A stretch of DNA of 64,000 nt from Halomonadaceae bacterium T82-2 (GTDB lineage: Bacteria; Pseudomonadota; Gammaproteobacteria; Pseudomonadales; Halomonadaceae), in contig LSBP01000001.1 in assembly GCA_001577635.1 (NCBI GenBank), positions 248,001 through 312,000 of the forward strand, written 5' to 3'. The notes below the pieces were generated by a model. It was not told the origin of the DNA. It made no database searches and was given only the letters and a program-made list of their open reading frames with translations. Shown in pieces: positions 28,871 through 37,051 of the stretch. A program made the translations under genes and the position numbers. Within the stretch, counting starts at the first letter, position 1. Every line of letters starts with the position of its first letter.

Positions 28871-29887
28871 TCACTCGGCGATCAGACGATCGGGGATCTT
28901 GATGCCCTGTTCCTTGAAGAAGCGAGCCGCCCCCGGATGCAGCGGCATCGGCAGGCCGGCGATCGCCTTCTCGATGGCCATGGCCTTGGTCGCCGGGTGG
29001 ATGTTCTGCAGGAACGGCAGGTTCTCGTACATGGTCTTGGTGATGGCGTAGACATCGTCGGCCGGGACGTCGGCACGCACCGCCAGGATATTGGGCTGGG
29101 CGATGGTGTGGATCACCTCGTCCTGGTTCGGATAGGTGCCGGCCGGGATGTCATACGGGGTCCACAGCTCGAACTCGCTGTTGACCTTCTTGAGCTGCTC
29201 GTCGGTGAAGGCCAGCGTGGTGATGTCGTCGCCGACGTTGGCATAGGCGCGGGTCACCGCCGCCGCCGGGGCACCGGCCGGAATGTTCATGCCCTTGATG
29301 GTGCCGTTCTGCAGGGCGTCGGCGCTGGGGCCGTAGCCCAGGTAGGCGATGTCCATCTTCTCCGGATCGATGCCCAGCTGGCCGAGGATGTAGCGGCCGG
29401 AGCCCTCAGTGCCGGAGTTGCGCGCGCCGATCGAGAACGGCTCGCCGTAGAGGTTGGTCATGTCGTCGATGGTGCCGGAATCGACCATGTCGTCCTTGAC
29501 CACGAAGTGCTCGACGTTCTGCCACAGCATCGACACGCTGCGCAGGTTCTTGTACGCCTTGGGTACCGGGCCGGTGCCCTTCCAGGCGTAGGCGCCGTAG
29601 AGCCCCTGCAGGATGCCGAACTGCGCCTGATCCTCGTCCATCAGCTTGAGGTTCTCGCCGGAACCGGCGGAGCTGATCGCCGACACCGAGATGCCGGTCT
29701 TGGGCTCGAGCTTGACCTTGATCAGCGTCGACAGCGCGACGCCCACCGGGTAGTAGGTACCGCCGGTGGTCGCGGTGCTCAGGATGTACTTGTGGGATTC
29801 CTGAGCCATGGCCGAGCCGGCCGAGACACCCAGTGCCGCTGCGGTAGCCAGCCCGATGGCCGACTTGAGGAACTGACGCTTGTGCAT
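28871..29887 (-). CDS. TAXI-family TRAP transporter substrate-binding protein
   Basis: A 338-residue periplasmic binding protein with a Sec signal (LKSAIGLATAAALGVSAGSAMA). The TAXI signature ATTGGTYYPVGVALSTLI and AGSGENLKLMDEDQAQFGILQ are clear. Known TAXI ligands include glutamate-like and dicarboxylate compounds; the ligand here is unknown. It is the first gene of the TRAP-TSUP operon, with a sigma-54-type promoter 54 bases before the ATG. Confidence 0.92.
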   Translation of the reverse strand: MHKRQFLKSAIGLATAAALGVSAGSAMAQESHKYILSTATTGGTYYPVGVALSTLIKVKLEPKTGISVSAISSAGSGENLKLMDEDQAQFGILQGLYGAYAWKGTGPVPKAYKNLRSVSMLWQNVEHFVVKDDMVDSGTIDDMTNLYGEPFSIGARNSGTEGSGRYILGQLGIDPEKMDIAYLGYGPSADALQNGTIKGMNIPAGAPAAAVTRAYANVGDDITTLAFTDEQLKKVNSEFELWTPYDIPAGTYPNQDEVIHTIAQPNILAVRADVPADDVYAITKTMYENLPFLQNIHPATKAMAIEKAIAGLPMPLHPGAARFFKEQGIKIPDRLIAE

Positions 29888-29939
29888 GCCGTTTCTCCTG
29901 TTGGGAATTGGCGGTTATTGTGTGAAGCGTCAGAGCTAC

Positions 29940-29955
29940 TGCAAATGCCTTGCCA
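29940..29955 (-). promoter_or_regulatory. sigma-54 promoter of the TAXI-TRAP operon
   Basis: On the minus strand TGGCAAGGCATTTGCA matches the consensus TGGCACG-N4-TTGCA at all but one defined position, with the GG-N10-GC spacing. The -12 element lies about 53 bases before the ATG, giving a leader of roughly 40 bases. The promoter implies that an enhancer-binding activator is required. Confidence 0.8.
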
Positions 29956-30014
29956 CCCACGGAATGATCTTGAAAATCAAAAGCTTGTAAAAAAACTGCC
30001 TGACGAACGCCCAT

Positions 30015-30038
30015 TGATCGGCAACAACTTGCCGATCA
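30015..30038. promoter_or_regulatory. perfect palindrome, likely activator (UAS) site
   Basis: TGATCGGCAA-N4-TTGCCGATCA is a perfect 10-4-10 dyad, centred about 80 bases upstream of the sigma-54 -12/-24 elements. This is the usual place for a DctD/NtrC-type activator. It also lies 65 bases before the divergent HIT gene and could affect that gene too. Confidence 0.75.
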
Positions 30039-30047
30039 CGGCGCCGA

Positions 30048-30071
30048 CCATCGGCCATTTCTTGCCGACAC
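30048..30071. promoter_or_regulatory. second, imperfect activator site
   Basis: CCATCGGCCA-N4-TTGCCGACAC matches the first palindrome at 7 of 10 positions in each arm and has the same four-base spacer. Centre-to-centre distance is 33 bases, about three helical turns, so both sites face the same side. A third TTGCCGA half follows at 30072. Confidence 0.6.
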
Positions 30072-30102
30072 TTGCCGACACCGCACCTGCACGGAGATCC
30101 CC

Positions 30103-30525
30103 ATGACCGACTTCACGCTCGATGAGCGCCTGGCCGAGGACACGCACTTTCTGCTCGACCTGCCGCTGTGTCAGGTGCGCCTGATGAACGACGCCCGCTT
30201 CGCCTGGCTGATCCTGGTACCGCGCCGCGAGGCCATTGTCGAGGTCAGCGACCTGAGCGAGAGCGAGCAGGCGCGCCTGTGGCACGAGGCCACCCGGCTC
30301 GGCGAGGCGCTCAAGGCCGAGCTCGGCGGCGCCAAGCTCAACCTGGCAACGCTGGGCAATCAGGTGCCGCAGCTGCATTTCCACGTCATCGTGCGGCGCC
30401 GCGACGATGCCGCCTGGCCCGGCCCGGTGTGGGGGGTGGGAACACCCGAGCCCTGGCCGGCCCGGGCGGTGGCGGAATGGCAGGCGCGGATCGACCGGCT
30501 CGCCGCGCCGCTGATGGCGGAGTGA
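30103..30525 (+). CDS. HIT-family nucleotide-binding protein
   Basis: A 140-residue histidine-triad protein. The triad reads QLHFHVIVRR near residue 90, with Q in place of the first histidine as in several bacterial HIT proteins; the nucleophile-equivalent His is retained. The start DERLAEDTHFLLDLPLCQVRLMNDARFAWLILVPRR is typical. It probably hydrolyses a nucleotidyl phosphoramidate or dinucleotide. It is divergent from the TAXI operon and converges with the transaminase gene. Confidence 0.9.
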   Translation: MTDFTLDERLAEDTHFLLDLPLCQVRLMNDARFAWLILVPRREAIVEVSDLSESEQARLWHEATRLGEALKAELGGAKLNLATLGNQVPQLHFHVIVRRRDDAAWPGPVWGVGTPEPWPARAVAEWQARIDRLAAPLMAE

Positions 30526-30532
30526 GGGAACG

Positions 30533-31807
30533 TCAGGTGCCGCTCAGCAGCCCGTGCTTGTCGAGCACCGCCTCGATGGCGTCCTCGATGATCGCCAGCC
30601 CCTCGTCGAGATCGGCGTCGGTGCTGATCAAGGGCGGCATGACCTTGACCACGCAGTCCGCCTGGCCGGTGGTCTCCATGATCAGCCCGCGCTCGAAGCA
30701 CTTGTCGATGATCGCGTTGCCGAATTCGGCGCGCTCGCAGGCCAGGCCGATGAACAGCCCGCGCCCGCGGATCTCGGCCTCGAAATGGCGGTGCTCGGCC
30801 ATGATCGTGGCCAGCCGCTCGCGGACGTACTCGCCCTTGCGCAGCGTTTCCTTCTCCAGGGTGTCGTCGCGCCAGTAGGTCTCGAGCGCCGCGGTGCCGG
30901 TGACGAAGGCCTGATTGTTGCCGCGGAAGGTGCCGGTGTGCTCGCCGGGCGCCCAGACATCGAGCTCGGGCTTGAGCAGCACCATCGCCAGCGGCAGCCC
31001 CATCCCGGACAGCGACTTGGCAACGGTGACGATGTCCGGCGAGATGCCGGCCGGCTCGAAGGAGAAGAACGGCCCGGTGCGGCCGATCCCGGCCTGGATG
31101 TCGTCGACGATCAGCAGCATGTCGTGCTCACGGCACAGCCGCTCGATCTCGCGCAGCCAGGCGAAGTCGGCGACGTTGATGCCGCCCTCGCCCTGCACCG
31201 TCTCGACGATCACCGCCGCCGGCTTGTCGACGCCGCTGAAGTCATCCTCGAGCAGCGCCGCGAAGTCCTTCGCGGTGTCGCGACCGTCGGCGTAGTAGTG
31301 GCTGTAGGGCATCAGCACGGCATCGTCGAGCCCCACCCCGGCGCTGCCGCGCACCGCGGCGTTGGCGGTGACCGCCATCGAGCCCAGGGTCATGCCGTGA
31401 AAGCCGTGGGTGAAGTGGACGATCCGGCTGCGCCCCTTGACCTTGCGCGCCAGCTTGAGCGCCGCCTCCACCGCATTGGTGCCGGTGGGCCCGGGGAACT
31501 GCAGCTTGTAGTCCATCCCACGCGGCTTGAGGATCACGTCCTCGAAGGTGGCGAGGAAGGTCTCCTTGGCCTCGGTGGCCATGTCCAGGCCATGGTTGAT
31601 GCCGTCGCGCTGGATGTACTCGACCAGCGCGCGTTTCATGGCCTCGTCGTTGTGGCCATAGTTGAGCGCCCCGGCGCCGCTGAAGAAATCCAGGTAGCGG
31701 GTGCCGTCGGTCGCGGTCAGGCGGTTGCCCTTGGCCTCTGTAAAGACTTTGGGAAAGGAGCGCACGTAGGCGCGGACCTGCGATTCGAGACGTTCGATGG
31801 TGTCCAT
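30533..31807 (-). CDS. doeD: diaminobutyrate transaminase-like (DoeD-type) aminotransferase
   Basis: A 424-residue class III PLP aminotransferase. The PLP lysine is in TVAKSLSGMGLP, and VDDIQAGIGRTGPFFSFE, GPTGTNAVEAALKLARK and VQGEGGINVA are shared with EctB. No ectA or ectC is present. The overlapping context with an aldehyde dehydrogenase fits doeD-doeC, which turn diaminobutyrate into aspartate semialdehyde and aspartate in ectoine breakdown. A transaminase for another omega-amino acid is possible. ATG 31807 follows GGAGGAGG. Confidence 0.75.
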   Translation of the reverse strand: MDTIERLESQVRAYVRSFPKVFTEAKGNRLTATDGTRYLDFFSGAGALNYGHNDEAMKRALVEYIQRDGINHGLDMATEAKETFLATFEDVILKPRGMDYKLQFPGPTGTNAVEAALKLARKVKGRSRIVHFTHGFHGMTLGSMAVTANAAVRGSAGVGLDDAVLMPYSHYYADGRDTAKDFAALLEDDFSGVDKPAAVIVETVQGEGGINVADFAWLREIERLCREHDMLLIVDDIQAGIGRTGPFFSFEPAGISPDIVTVAKSLSGMGLPLAMVLLKPELDVWAPGEHTGTFRGNNQAFVTGTAALETYWRDDTLEKETLRKGEYVRERLATIMAEHRHFEAEIRGRGLFIGLACERAEFGNAIIDKCFERGLIMETTGQADCVVKVMPPLISTDADLDEGLAIIEDAIEAVLDKHGLLSGT

Positions 31808-31838
31808 GGTTGCCTCCTCCATGATGGCACGACGCGGT

Positions 31839-33299
31839 TCAGCGGCTGGGCACGCCGCCGACGCAGTAGTACTTGGTCTCGAGGTATTCCTGCATGCCGG
31901 CATCGGCGCCCTCGCGGCCCAGGCCCGACTGCTTGACGCCGCCGAACGGCACCTGAGCCCCGGTGATGTCCATGGTGTTGACGCCGACCATGCCGTATTC
32001 GAGCCGCCGCATGAACTTGCGGATGCGGGCGTCGCGATGGGTGTAGACGTAGGCGGCGAGGCCGTAGATGGTGGCGTTGGCGGCCGCGATCACCGCGTCG
32101 TCGTCGTCGAAGGCGCAGATCGGCGCCACCGGCGCGAACGCCTCCTCGCCGGCCACGCGCATCTCGGGCGTGAAGTCGGCGACCACCGTGGGCATGAAGA
32201 AGCGCGGCCCCGGCGCCTCGCTCTGGTCGCGACCGAGGATTCGTGCGCCCTTGTCGCGGGCGTCGTCGACGAGCCCGCGGGCCTTGTCGACGGCATCGCG
32301 GTTGATCAGCGGCCCAATGGCGGTGTCATCATCGAAGCCGTTGCCCACCGTCATGGTATTCATGCGCGCGGTGAAGCGCTCGACGAAGTCATCATAGAGC
32401 GAGCGGTGCACGTAGAGCCGGTTGGCCGCCACGCAGTCCTGACCGCTGGTCTGGAACTTGGCGGCGATCGCCCCTTCGACCGCCTCGTCGAGATCGGCAT
32501 CGTCACAGACGATGAACGGCGCGTTGCCGCCCAGCTCCATGGCATTGCGCTTGACCGTGTCAGCGCTCTGGCGCAGCAGCTCGCGGCCCACCGGGGTGGA
32601 GCCGGTGAACGACAGCGCCCGGACCCGGTCGTCGGCACAGACCCGCTCGGCGAAGCGCTTGCCGCTGCCGGTGACCACGTTGAACTCGCCACGGGTCAGA
32701 CCTGCGCGCTCGGCAAGCACCGCCAGCGCCAGCGCCGAGAACGGCGTCTGGGTGGCCGGGTTGACCAGGGCGGTGCAGCCCGCCGCCAGGGCGGCACCGA
32801 CCTTGCGAGTGATCATCGCCAGGGGGAAGTTCCACGGCGTGATCACCGCGGCCACACCGACCGGCTCCTGCACGGTGCCCAGCGCGACGTCGGGCTTGTC
32901 GGCGGGAATCGTCTCGCCGTCGGCCCGGCGCGCCTGCTCGGCGAACCAGCGAAAGAAGCTTGCCGCATAATCGACCTCACCGCGCGCCTCGGCCAGCGGC
33001 TTGCCCTGCTCCCGGGTCATCAGCCGTGCCAGCGCCTCGCGGTGTTCGGTCATGCCCCGATACCACGCCAGCAGCTTGTCGGCGCGCTCCAGCGCCGAGG
33101 TGTCGCGCCAGTCGGCGAAGGCGTTCACCGCGGCATCGATCGCCGTATCGATGTCCGCCGCCGCCAGATCGGGCACCTGGCCGATGGCCTCCTCGGTCGC
33201 CGGGTCATCGATTGCCTGGCGCGCGTCGTCATCGGAGGTGATCCAGTCACCGCCGACGAAGGCGCGTTCACGCATCAAGGTCCTGGGATCAGTCGTCAT
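31839..33299 (-). CDS. doeC: NAD(P)-dependent semialdehyde dehydrogenase (DoeC-like)
   Basis: A 486-residue aldehyde dehydrogenase of the succinate-semialdehyde type. The catalytic cysteine is in TSGQDCVAANRLY, the general base in MELGGNAPFIV, and PWNFPLAMITRK and FTGSTPVGRELL form the cofactor site. With the transaminase 31 bases downstream, the best reading is aspartate-semialdehyde oxidation in ectoine catabolism. GabD/GabT-like use of 4-aminobutyrate is the main alternative. GGGAGG precedes the ATG. Confidence 0.75.
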   Translation of the reverse strand: MTTDPRTLMRERAFVGGDWITSDDDARQAIDDPATEEAIGQVPDLAAADIDTAIDAAVNAFADWRDTSALERADKLLAWYRGMTEHREALARLMTREQGKPLAEARGEVDYAASFFRWFAEQARRADGETIPADKPDVALGTVQEPVGVAAVITPWNFPLAMITRKVGAALAAGCTALVNPATQTPFSALALAVLAERAGLTRGEFNVVTGSGKRFAERVCADDRVRALSFTGSTPVGRELLRQSADTVKRNAMELGGNAPFIVCDDADLDEAVEGAIAAKFQTSGQDCVAANRLYVHRSLYDDFVERFTARMNTMTVGNGFDDDTAIGPLINRDAVDKARGLVDDARDKGARILGRDQSEAPGPRFFMPTVVADFTPEMRVAGEEAFAPVAPICAFDDDDAVIAAANATIYGLAAYVYTHRDARIRKFMRRLEYGMVGVNTMDITGAQVPFGGVKQSGLGREGADAGMQEYLETKYYCVGGVPSR

Positions 33300-33489
33300 T
33301 GCCGTTCCTCCCTGACTGCCAATGAAAGGGCCATCGGCAAGGGGCCGGCATGCCGGAACCAGCAGACTGGATGGACAGGATCCGTCGAGGATCGGCGATG
33401 AGCTATCCCTGGTTGCCCGGCATCGCCCCTCGCCGCGGCGAGGTCCCTGCAGTGTAGGTCGCCGGGACGATATCCCCCAAGGCGCATCG

Positions 33490-34851
33490 TCACGTCGCCG
33501 ACGGCGTGACGAGAAAGGCTTCGCGGCGCAGCCCGTAACGGTGCATCTTCTGGTTCAGGGTACGCCGCGGCAGCTCGAGCTCCTCCAGCACCGCCTGGAT
33601 GTTGCCGCCATGGCGGGCCAGCGCGGCACGCAGCAGCGAGGCCTCGAAAGCCGCCACCTGATCGGCCAGCGAGCCACCGGCGCCCGGCGCCGCCTGCGGA
33701 TCGGCGCCCAGCTGCGGGATATCCAGCCCCAGGGTGAAGCGTGTCGCGGCGTTGCGCAGCTCGCGCAGGTTGCCGGGCCAGTCGTGGCGGGCCAGGGCGG
33801 CGAGCAGCTCGGCATCCGCCTCGCGCCGGCCGCGCTGGTGGACATCGGCGGCCTGGCGGCAGAAATGGTTGAACAGCAGCGCGATGTCCTCGCGACGCTC
33901 GCGTAATGGAGGGATGCTCAGCTCGGCGATCGCCAGCCGGTAGTAGAGGTCCTCGCGGAACGCCCCGCGCGAGGCCATGGCCAGCAGGTCGGCCTTGGTC
34001 GCCGCCACCACGCGCAGGTCCAGATGGATCACCCGGTTGCTGCCCAGCCGCGTGACCTCACCCTCCTGCAGCGCGCGCAGCAGCTTGACCTGAGCGGCCG
34101 GCGGCATCGATTCGACCTCGTCGAGAAACAGCGTGCCGCCGCTGGCGTGTTCCAGCTTGCCGACCCGCATCTCCAGGGCGCCGGTGAAGGCCCCCCGTTC
34201 GTGGCCGAACAGCTCCGACTCGATCAGCTCGGGGGCGATCGCCCCGCAGTTGAGCGCCACGAAGGGGGTCGCCTCGCCGGGGCCGAACTCGTGGAGACAG
34301 CGCGCGACCACCTCCTTGCCGCTGCCCGTCTCGCCGTGCACCAGCACGCTGGCCCGGGTCGGCGCCAGGTTGGCGATCTGCTCGCGCAGCCGCCGCATGC
34401 CCGACGCCTCGCCCAGCAGCCGTCCGGCCAGCCCGCCCTGGCGCAGCGCCTGACGCAGGCGCCGGTTCTCCTGGCCCAGCCGGCGCCGCTCGAGGGCTCG
34501 CTGGACCTGTTCCTCCAGCTGTTCGGGCTCGAAGGGCTTCTCGATGAAGTCCCAGGCGCCCTGGCGCATGGCATCCACCGCCATCGGCACGTCGCCGTGG
34601 CCGGTGATCAGCACCACCGGCAGGTCGGCATCGACGGCCAGCACCGCCTCGAGCAGCGCCAGCCCGTCCATGCCGGGCATCTTGACGTCGGAGATCAGCA
34701 CGCCGCAGGGCTCGCCGGCGGTGAGCGCGGCCAGTGCCGTCTCGCTGGCGGCGAAGGTGCGCACCGGCAGGTCGCCGAGCTCGAACCACTGGGTCAGGGA
34801 CTCGCGCACGCCGGGGTCGTCGTCGACCAGCCAGATCGGCAGTTCACTCAT
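33490..34851 (-). CDS. sigma-54-dependent response regulator, DctD-like
   Basis: A 453-residue NtrC-family activator. The receiver has acidic DDD at 10-12 and the phosphorylated Asp at 55 (LISDVKMPGMDG). The AAA+ domain shows Walker A GETGSGKE, the sigma-54 contact loop GAFTGA and Walker B GGTLFLDEVES. A Fis-type helix-turn-helix ends the chain (LPRRTLNQKMHRYGL). Its ATG overlaps the kinase stop (ATGA). The TAXI operon's sigma-54 promoter about 4 kb away is the likeliest nearby target. Confidence 0.93.
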   Translation of the reverse strand: MSELPIWLVDDDPGVRESLTQWFELGDLPVRTFAASETALAALTAGEPCGVLISDVKMPGMDGLALLEAVLAVDADLPVVLITGHGDVPMAVDAMRQGAWDFIEKPFEPEQLEEQVQRALERRRLGQENRRLRQALRQGGLAGRLLGEASGMRRLREQIANLAPTRASVLVHGETGSGKEVVARCLHEFGPGEATPFVALNCGAIAPELIESELFGHERGAFTGALEMRVGKLEHASGGTLFLDEVESMPPAAQVKLLRALQEGEVTRLGSNRVIHLDLRVVAATKADLLAMASRGAFREDLYYRLAIAELSIPPLRERREDIALLFNHFCRQAADVHQRGRREADAELLAALARHDWPGNLRELRNAATRFTLGLDIPQLGADPQAAPGAGGSLADQVAAFEASLLRAALARHGGNIQAVLEELELPRRTLNQKMHRYGLRREAFLVTPSAT

Positions 34852-36695
34852 GTCTGGGCTTCCTCGTTGCTGTGCCGCTGCGTCGCCTGCCGGGCGCACG
34901 GCAATTCCACATGAAAGCGCGCCCCGCCACCCTCCCCGGCCGGACGGTTCTCGGCCCGGATGCGGCCGGCGAGATCCTGAACGATGCCGAAGGCGATGAA
35001 CAGCCCCAGGCCGAGCCCGTCGCCCACGGCCTTGGTGGTGTAGAAGGGGTCGAAGAGATGCTCGAGCACCTCGGCCTCGATGCCCGGGCCGTTGTCCGCC
35101 ACCGTCAGGATCACCTGCGCCTCGTCCACCGCCAGGGTGACCGTCAGCTGCGGCGACGCGACATCGCGCAGGGCATCGAGGGCGTTGCGCAGCAGGTTGG
35201 TGAGCAGCTGCTCGACCCGCACCTCGTCGCCGGCGACCCACACCCCGCCCCCTGAGCCTTCCGGGCGCTCGACCGTCAGCCGCACGCCCTGGCGCATCAG
35301 GCGGTCGTCGAGCAGCTCGAGCACGAAATCGAGCCGGGCGGCCAGGTCGATCGGCTCGCGGGCGCCGCCCTTGCGGGCGAACAGCTTGAGCTGGCGGATC
35401 AGCGTGGCCAGCCGGTCGGACAGCGCCTGGATGCGCCGGAAGTTGTCGGCCGCCGTCGCCTCGCGTCCGCGCTCGATCAACCGCGCGCCGCTGGCCGCGT
35501 AGGTGCGGATCCCGGCCAGCGGCTGGTTGAGTTCGTGGGCAATGCCCGCCGCCATGGTGCCCAGCGCGGCCAGCTTGCCGGCCTGCACCAGTTCGGCCTG
35601 GGCCGACTCCAGCTCGCGGGTGCGCGAGGCGACCCGGCTTTCCAGCCGTTCGTTGGCCTCGCGCATGATCCGCGCCTCGCGCTCGCGCAGCCACAGCCGC
35701 TGCTGGCGTTCGCGCAGCCACAGCCCCAGCAGCAGCAGGGCCAGGCAGCCGGCGGCGGCGACCAGCACCGCATCGCGGGCACTGGCATACAGCGGCCGCA
35801 CCGGCACCAGATAGTGCATGCGCCAGCCCAGCGTCGACAGCGGGCTGGAGGTGATGAAATAGCGCTCTCCGACGGGGTCGCCCACCGCCCCGCCGGCCGG
35901 CTCGCCACCGATCAGCAGCGAACCGTCGGCCAGGCGCTCGCCCAGCGGCTCGAGCGCCGCGCCGTTGAACTGGCGCTGGGCACGGATCGCCTCACGCGCG
36001 GACGCGTCCAGTCGGCCGAAGTGGCGGAAGCGCCAGTCGGGGCGGCTGGAGAGGATCACCACCCCGTTGGCGTCGCTGACCAGCACCTTCTCGCCGGCCT
36101 GGCGCCAGTCCGCCTGCAGCGACTCCAGCGATACCTTGACCGCCAGCGCCCCGGCTACGGGCTGTCTGTCGCCCGCGTCACGGGGGCCGCTGATCACCGG
36201 TGCCGAGACGAAGTAGCCCGGGCGCCCGGTGGTGCTGCCCACCGCGAAGAACTCGCCCTGGTCGCCGCGCAGGGCGGCACGAAAGTAGGGGCGATAGTCG
36301 TAGCGATGGCCGATGAAGCTGCCCGGCGTGGCGTGATTGCTCGCCGCCACGGTCAGCCCACGACGATTCATCAGGTAGATCGCCTCGGCCTCCGAGTCCG
36401 CGGCCACCCGCGCCAGATGCCGGTTGACGCGGCGGATCACCGCCGGGTTGTCCATCCCCAGGGCGCTCTGGATCAACGGCTGGCGGGCCAGCAGGTCCGG
36501 CAGGTAGGCGAAGCGCGCCAGCGCCCCGTCGAGGCTGCTGGTGTACAGCGCCAGCCGTGCATCGGCATGGCGACGCGCCTCGCGCATGGCGGCGTCGAGC
36601 TGCCAGTGCCAGACCCACCACAGCATGGCGGCGACCGCCAGCCCCGCCGCCGAGATCAGCAACCGTCGCAGCCGGCGGCGACGCACCGGGCTCAA
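34848..36695 (-). CDS. sensor histidine kinase, DctB-like
   Basis: A 615-residue membrane kinase. Helices near residues 10-30 and 305-327 bracket a periplasmic double-Cache region (YLMNRRGLTVAASNHATPGSFIGHRYDYRPYF), which in DctB binds C4-dicarboxylates. Then come a coiled coil, the phosphorylated His387 in GIAHELNQPLAGIRTYA, and ATPase boxes NLLRNALDAL, DNGPGI and GLGLGLFI. The likely start is TTG 36695, overlapping the upstream lipoprotein stop (TTGA); GTG 36686 is an alternative. The ligand is unknown. Confidence 0.92.
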   Translation of the reverse strand: MSPVRRRRLRRLLISAAGLAVAAMLWWVWHWQLDAAMREARRHADARLALYTSSLDGALARFAYLPDLLARQPLIQSALGMDNPAVIRRVNRHLARVAADSEAEAIYLMNRRGLTVAASNHATPGSFIGHRYDYRPYFRAALRGDQGEFFAVGSTTGRPGYFVSAPVISGPRDAGDRQPVAGALAVKVSLESLQADWRQAGEKVLVSDANGVVILSSRPDWRFRHFGRLDASAREAIRAQRQFNGAALEPLGERLADGSLLIGGEPAGGAVGDPVGERYFITSSPLSTLGWRMHYLVPVRPLYASARDAVLVAAAGCLALLLLGLWLRERQQRLWLREREARIMREANERLESRVASRTRELESAQAELVQAGKLAALGTMAAGIAHELNQPLAGIRTYAASGARLIERGREATAADNFRRIQALSDRLATLIRQLKLFARKGGAREPIDLAARLDFVLELLDDRLMRQGVRLTVERPEGSGGGVWVAGDEVRVEQLLTNLLRNALDALRDVASPQLTVTLAVDEAQVILTVADNGPGIEAEVLEHLFDPFYTTKAVGDGLGLGLFIAFGIVQDLAGRIRAENRPAGEGGGARFHVELPCARQATQRHSNEEAQT

Positions 36696-37051
36696 CGGCG
36701 CGACTCGAGCCGGGCGCGGATCGCCGCGAGCAGGTCGTCGAAGCGCGCCGGGTCGATCGGCTGCCCGCCCTGTCGCCCGGAGAGCACAAGCCGGGTCCCC
36801 CCGTCGGCGGCCTGCGTCTCGAGCGTCAGGGCGTAGCCGTTGCGCCAGGCCAGCACGGCATCCACCCGCCCCAGGGCCGCATCCGCCATCTGGATCACGA
36901 AGCCGCGCTCGACCAGCACCGCGACCCCCGCCGACAATGCCGCCTCCGGCGCGGCGGTGACCTGCACGTCGCGGGTCGGCGGCGGCGATGCCAGGCTCGC
37001 GCAGCCGGCGAGCAGCCCCATCAGCACTCCCGCTATCAGCAGGCGTTTCAT
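36692..37051 (-). CDS. small lipoprotein coupled to a DctB-like kinase
   Basis: A 119-residue predicted lipoprotein with lipobox LAGC at residues 14-17. The mature part (LSAGVAVLVERGFVIQMADAALGRVDAVLAW) resembles the central part of the neighbouring lipoprotein (AELEARGFAIRSTDLALGVVSAERTT), so the two look paralogous. It overlaps the next gene on both sides: ATGA with the upstream lipoprotein and TTGA with the kinase. I do not recognise the family. A periplasmic accessory or ligand-handling role for the kinase is possible. Confidence 0.7.
   Translation of the reverse strand: MKRLLIAGVLMGLLAGCASLASPPPTRDVQVTAAPEAALSAGVAVLVERGFVIQMADAALGRVDAVLAWRNGYALTLETQAADGGTRLVLSGRQGGQPIDPARFDDLLAAIRARLESRR

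Noticed and set aside
26788-28902. 704-residue plus-strand ORF
   Set aside because: It is antisense to the fused TRAP permease, has His/Arg/Gln-rich low-complexity composition and no recognisable motif.
28865-30106. 413-residue plus-strand ORF
   Set aside because: It is antisense to the TAXI binding-protein gene and runs across the sigma-54 promoter region.
30533-31807. Ectoine synthesis gene ectB
   Set aside because: The sequence is EctB-like, but ectA and ectC are absent and the partner is an aldehyde dehydrogenase; degradation (doeD) fits better.
33300-33489. Sigma-54 promoter upstream of the doeC-like gene
   Set aside because: No GG-N10-GC element was found on the minus strand; only an activator half-site is present.
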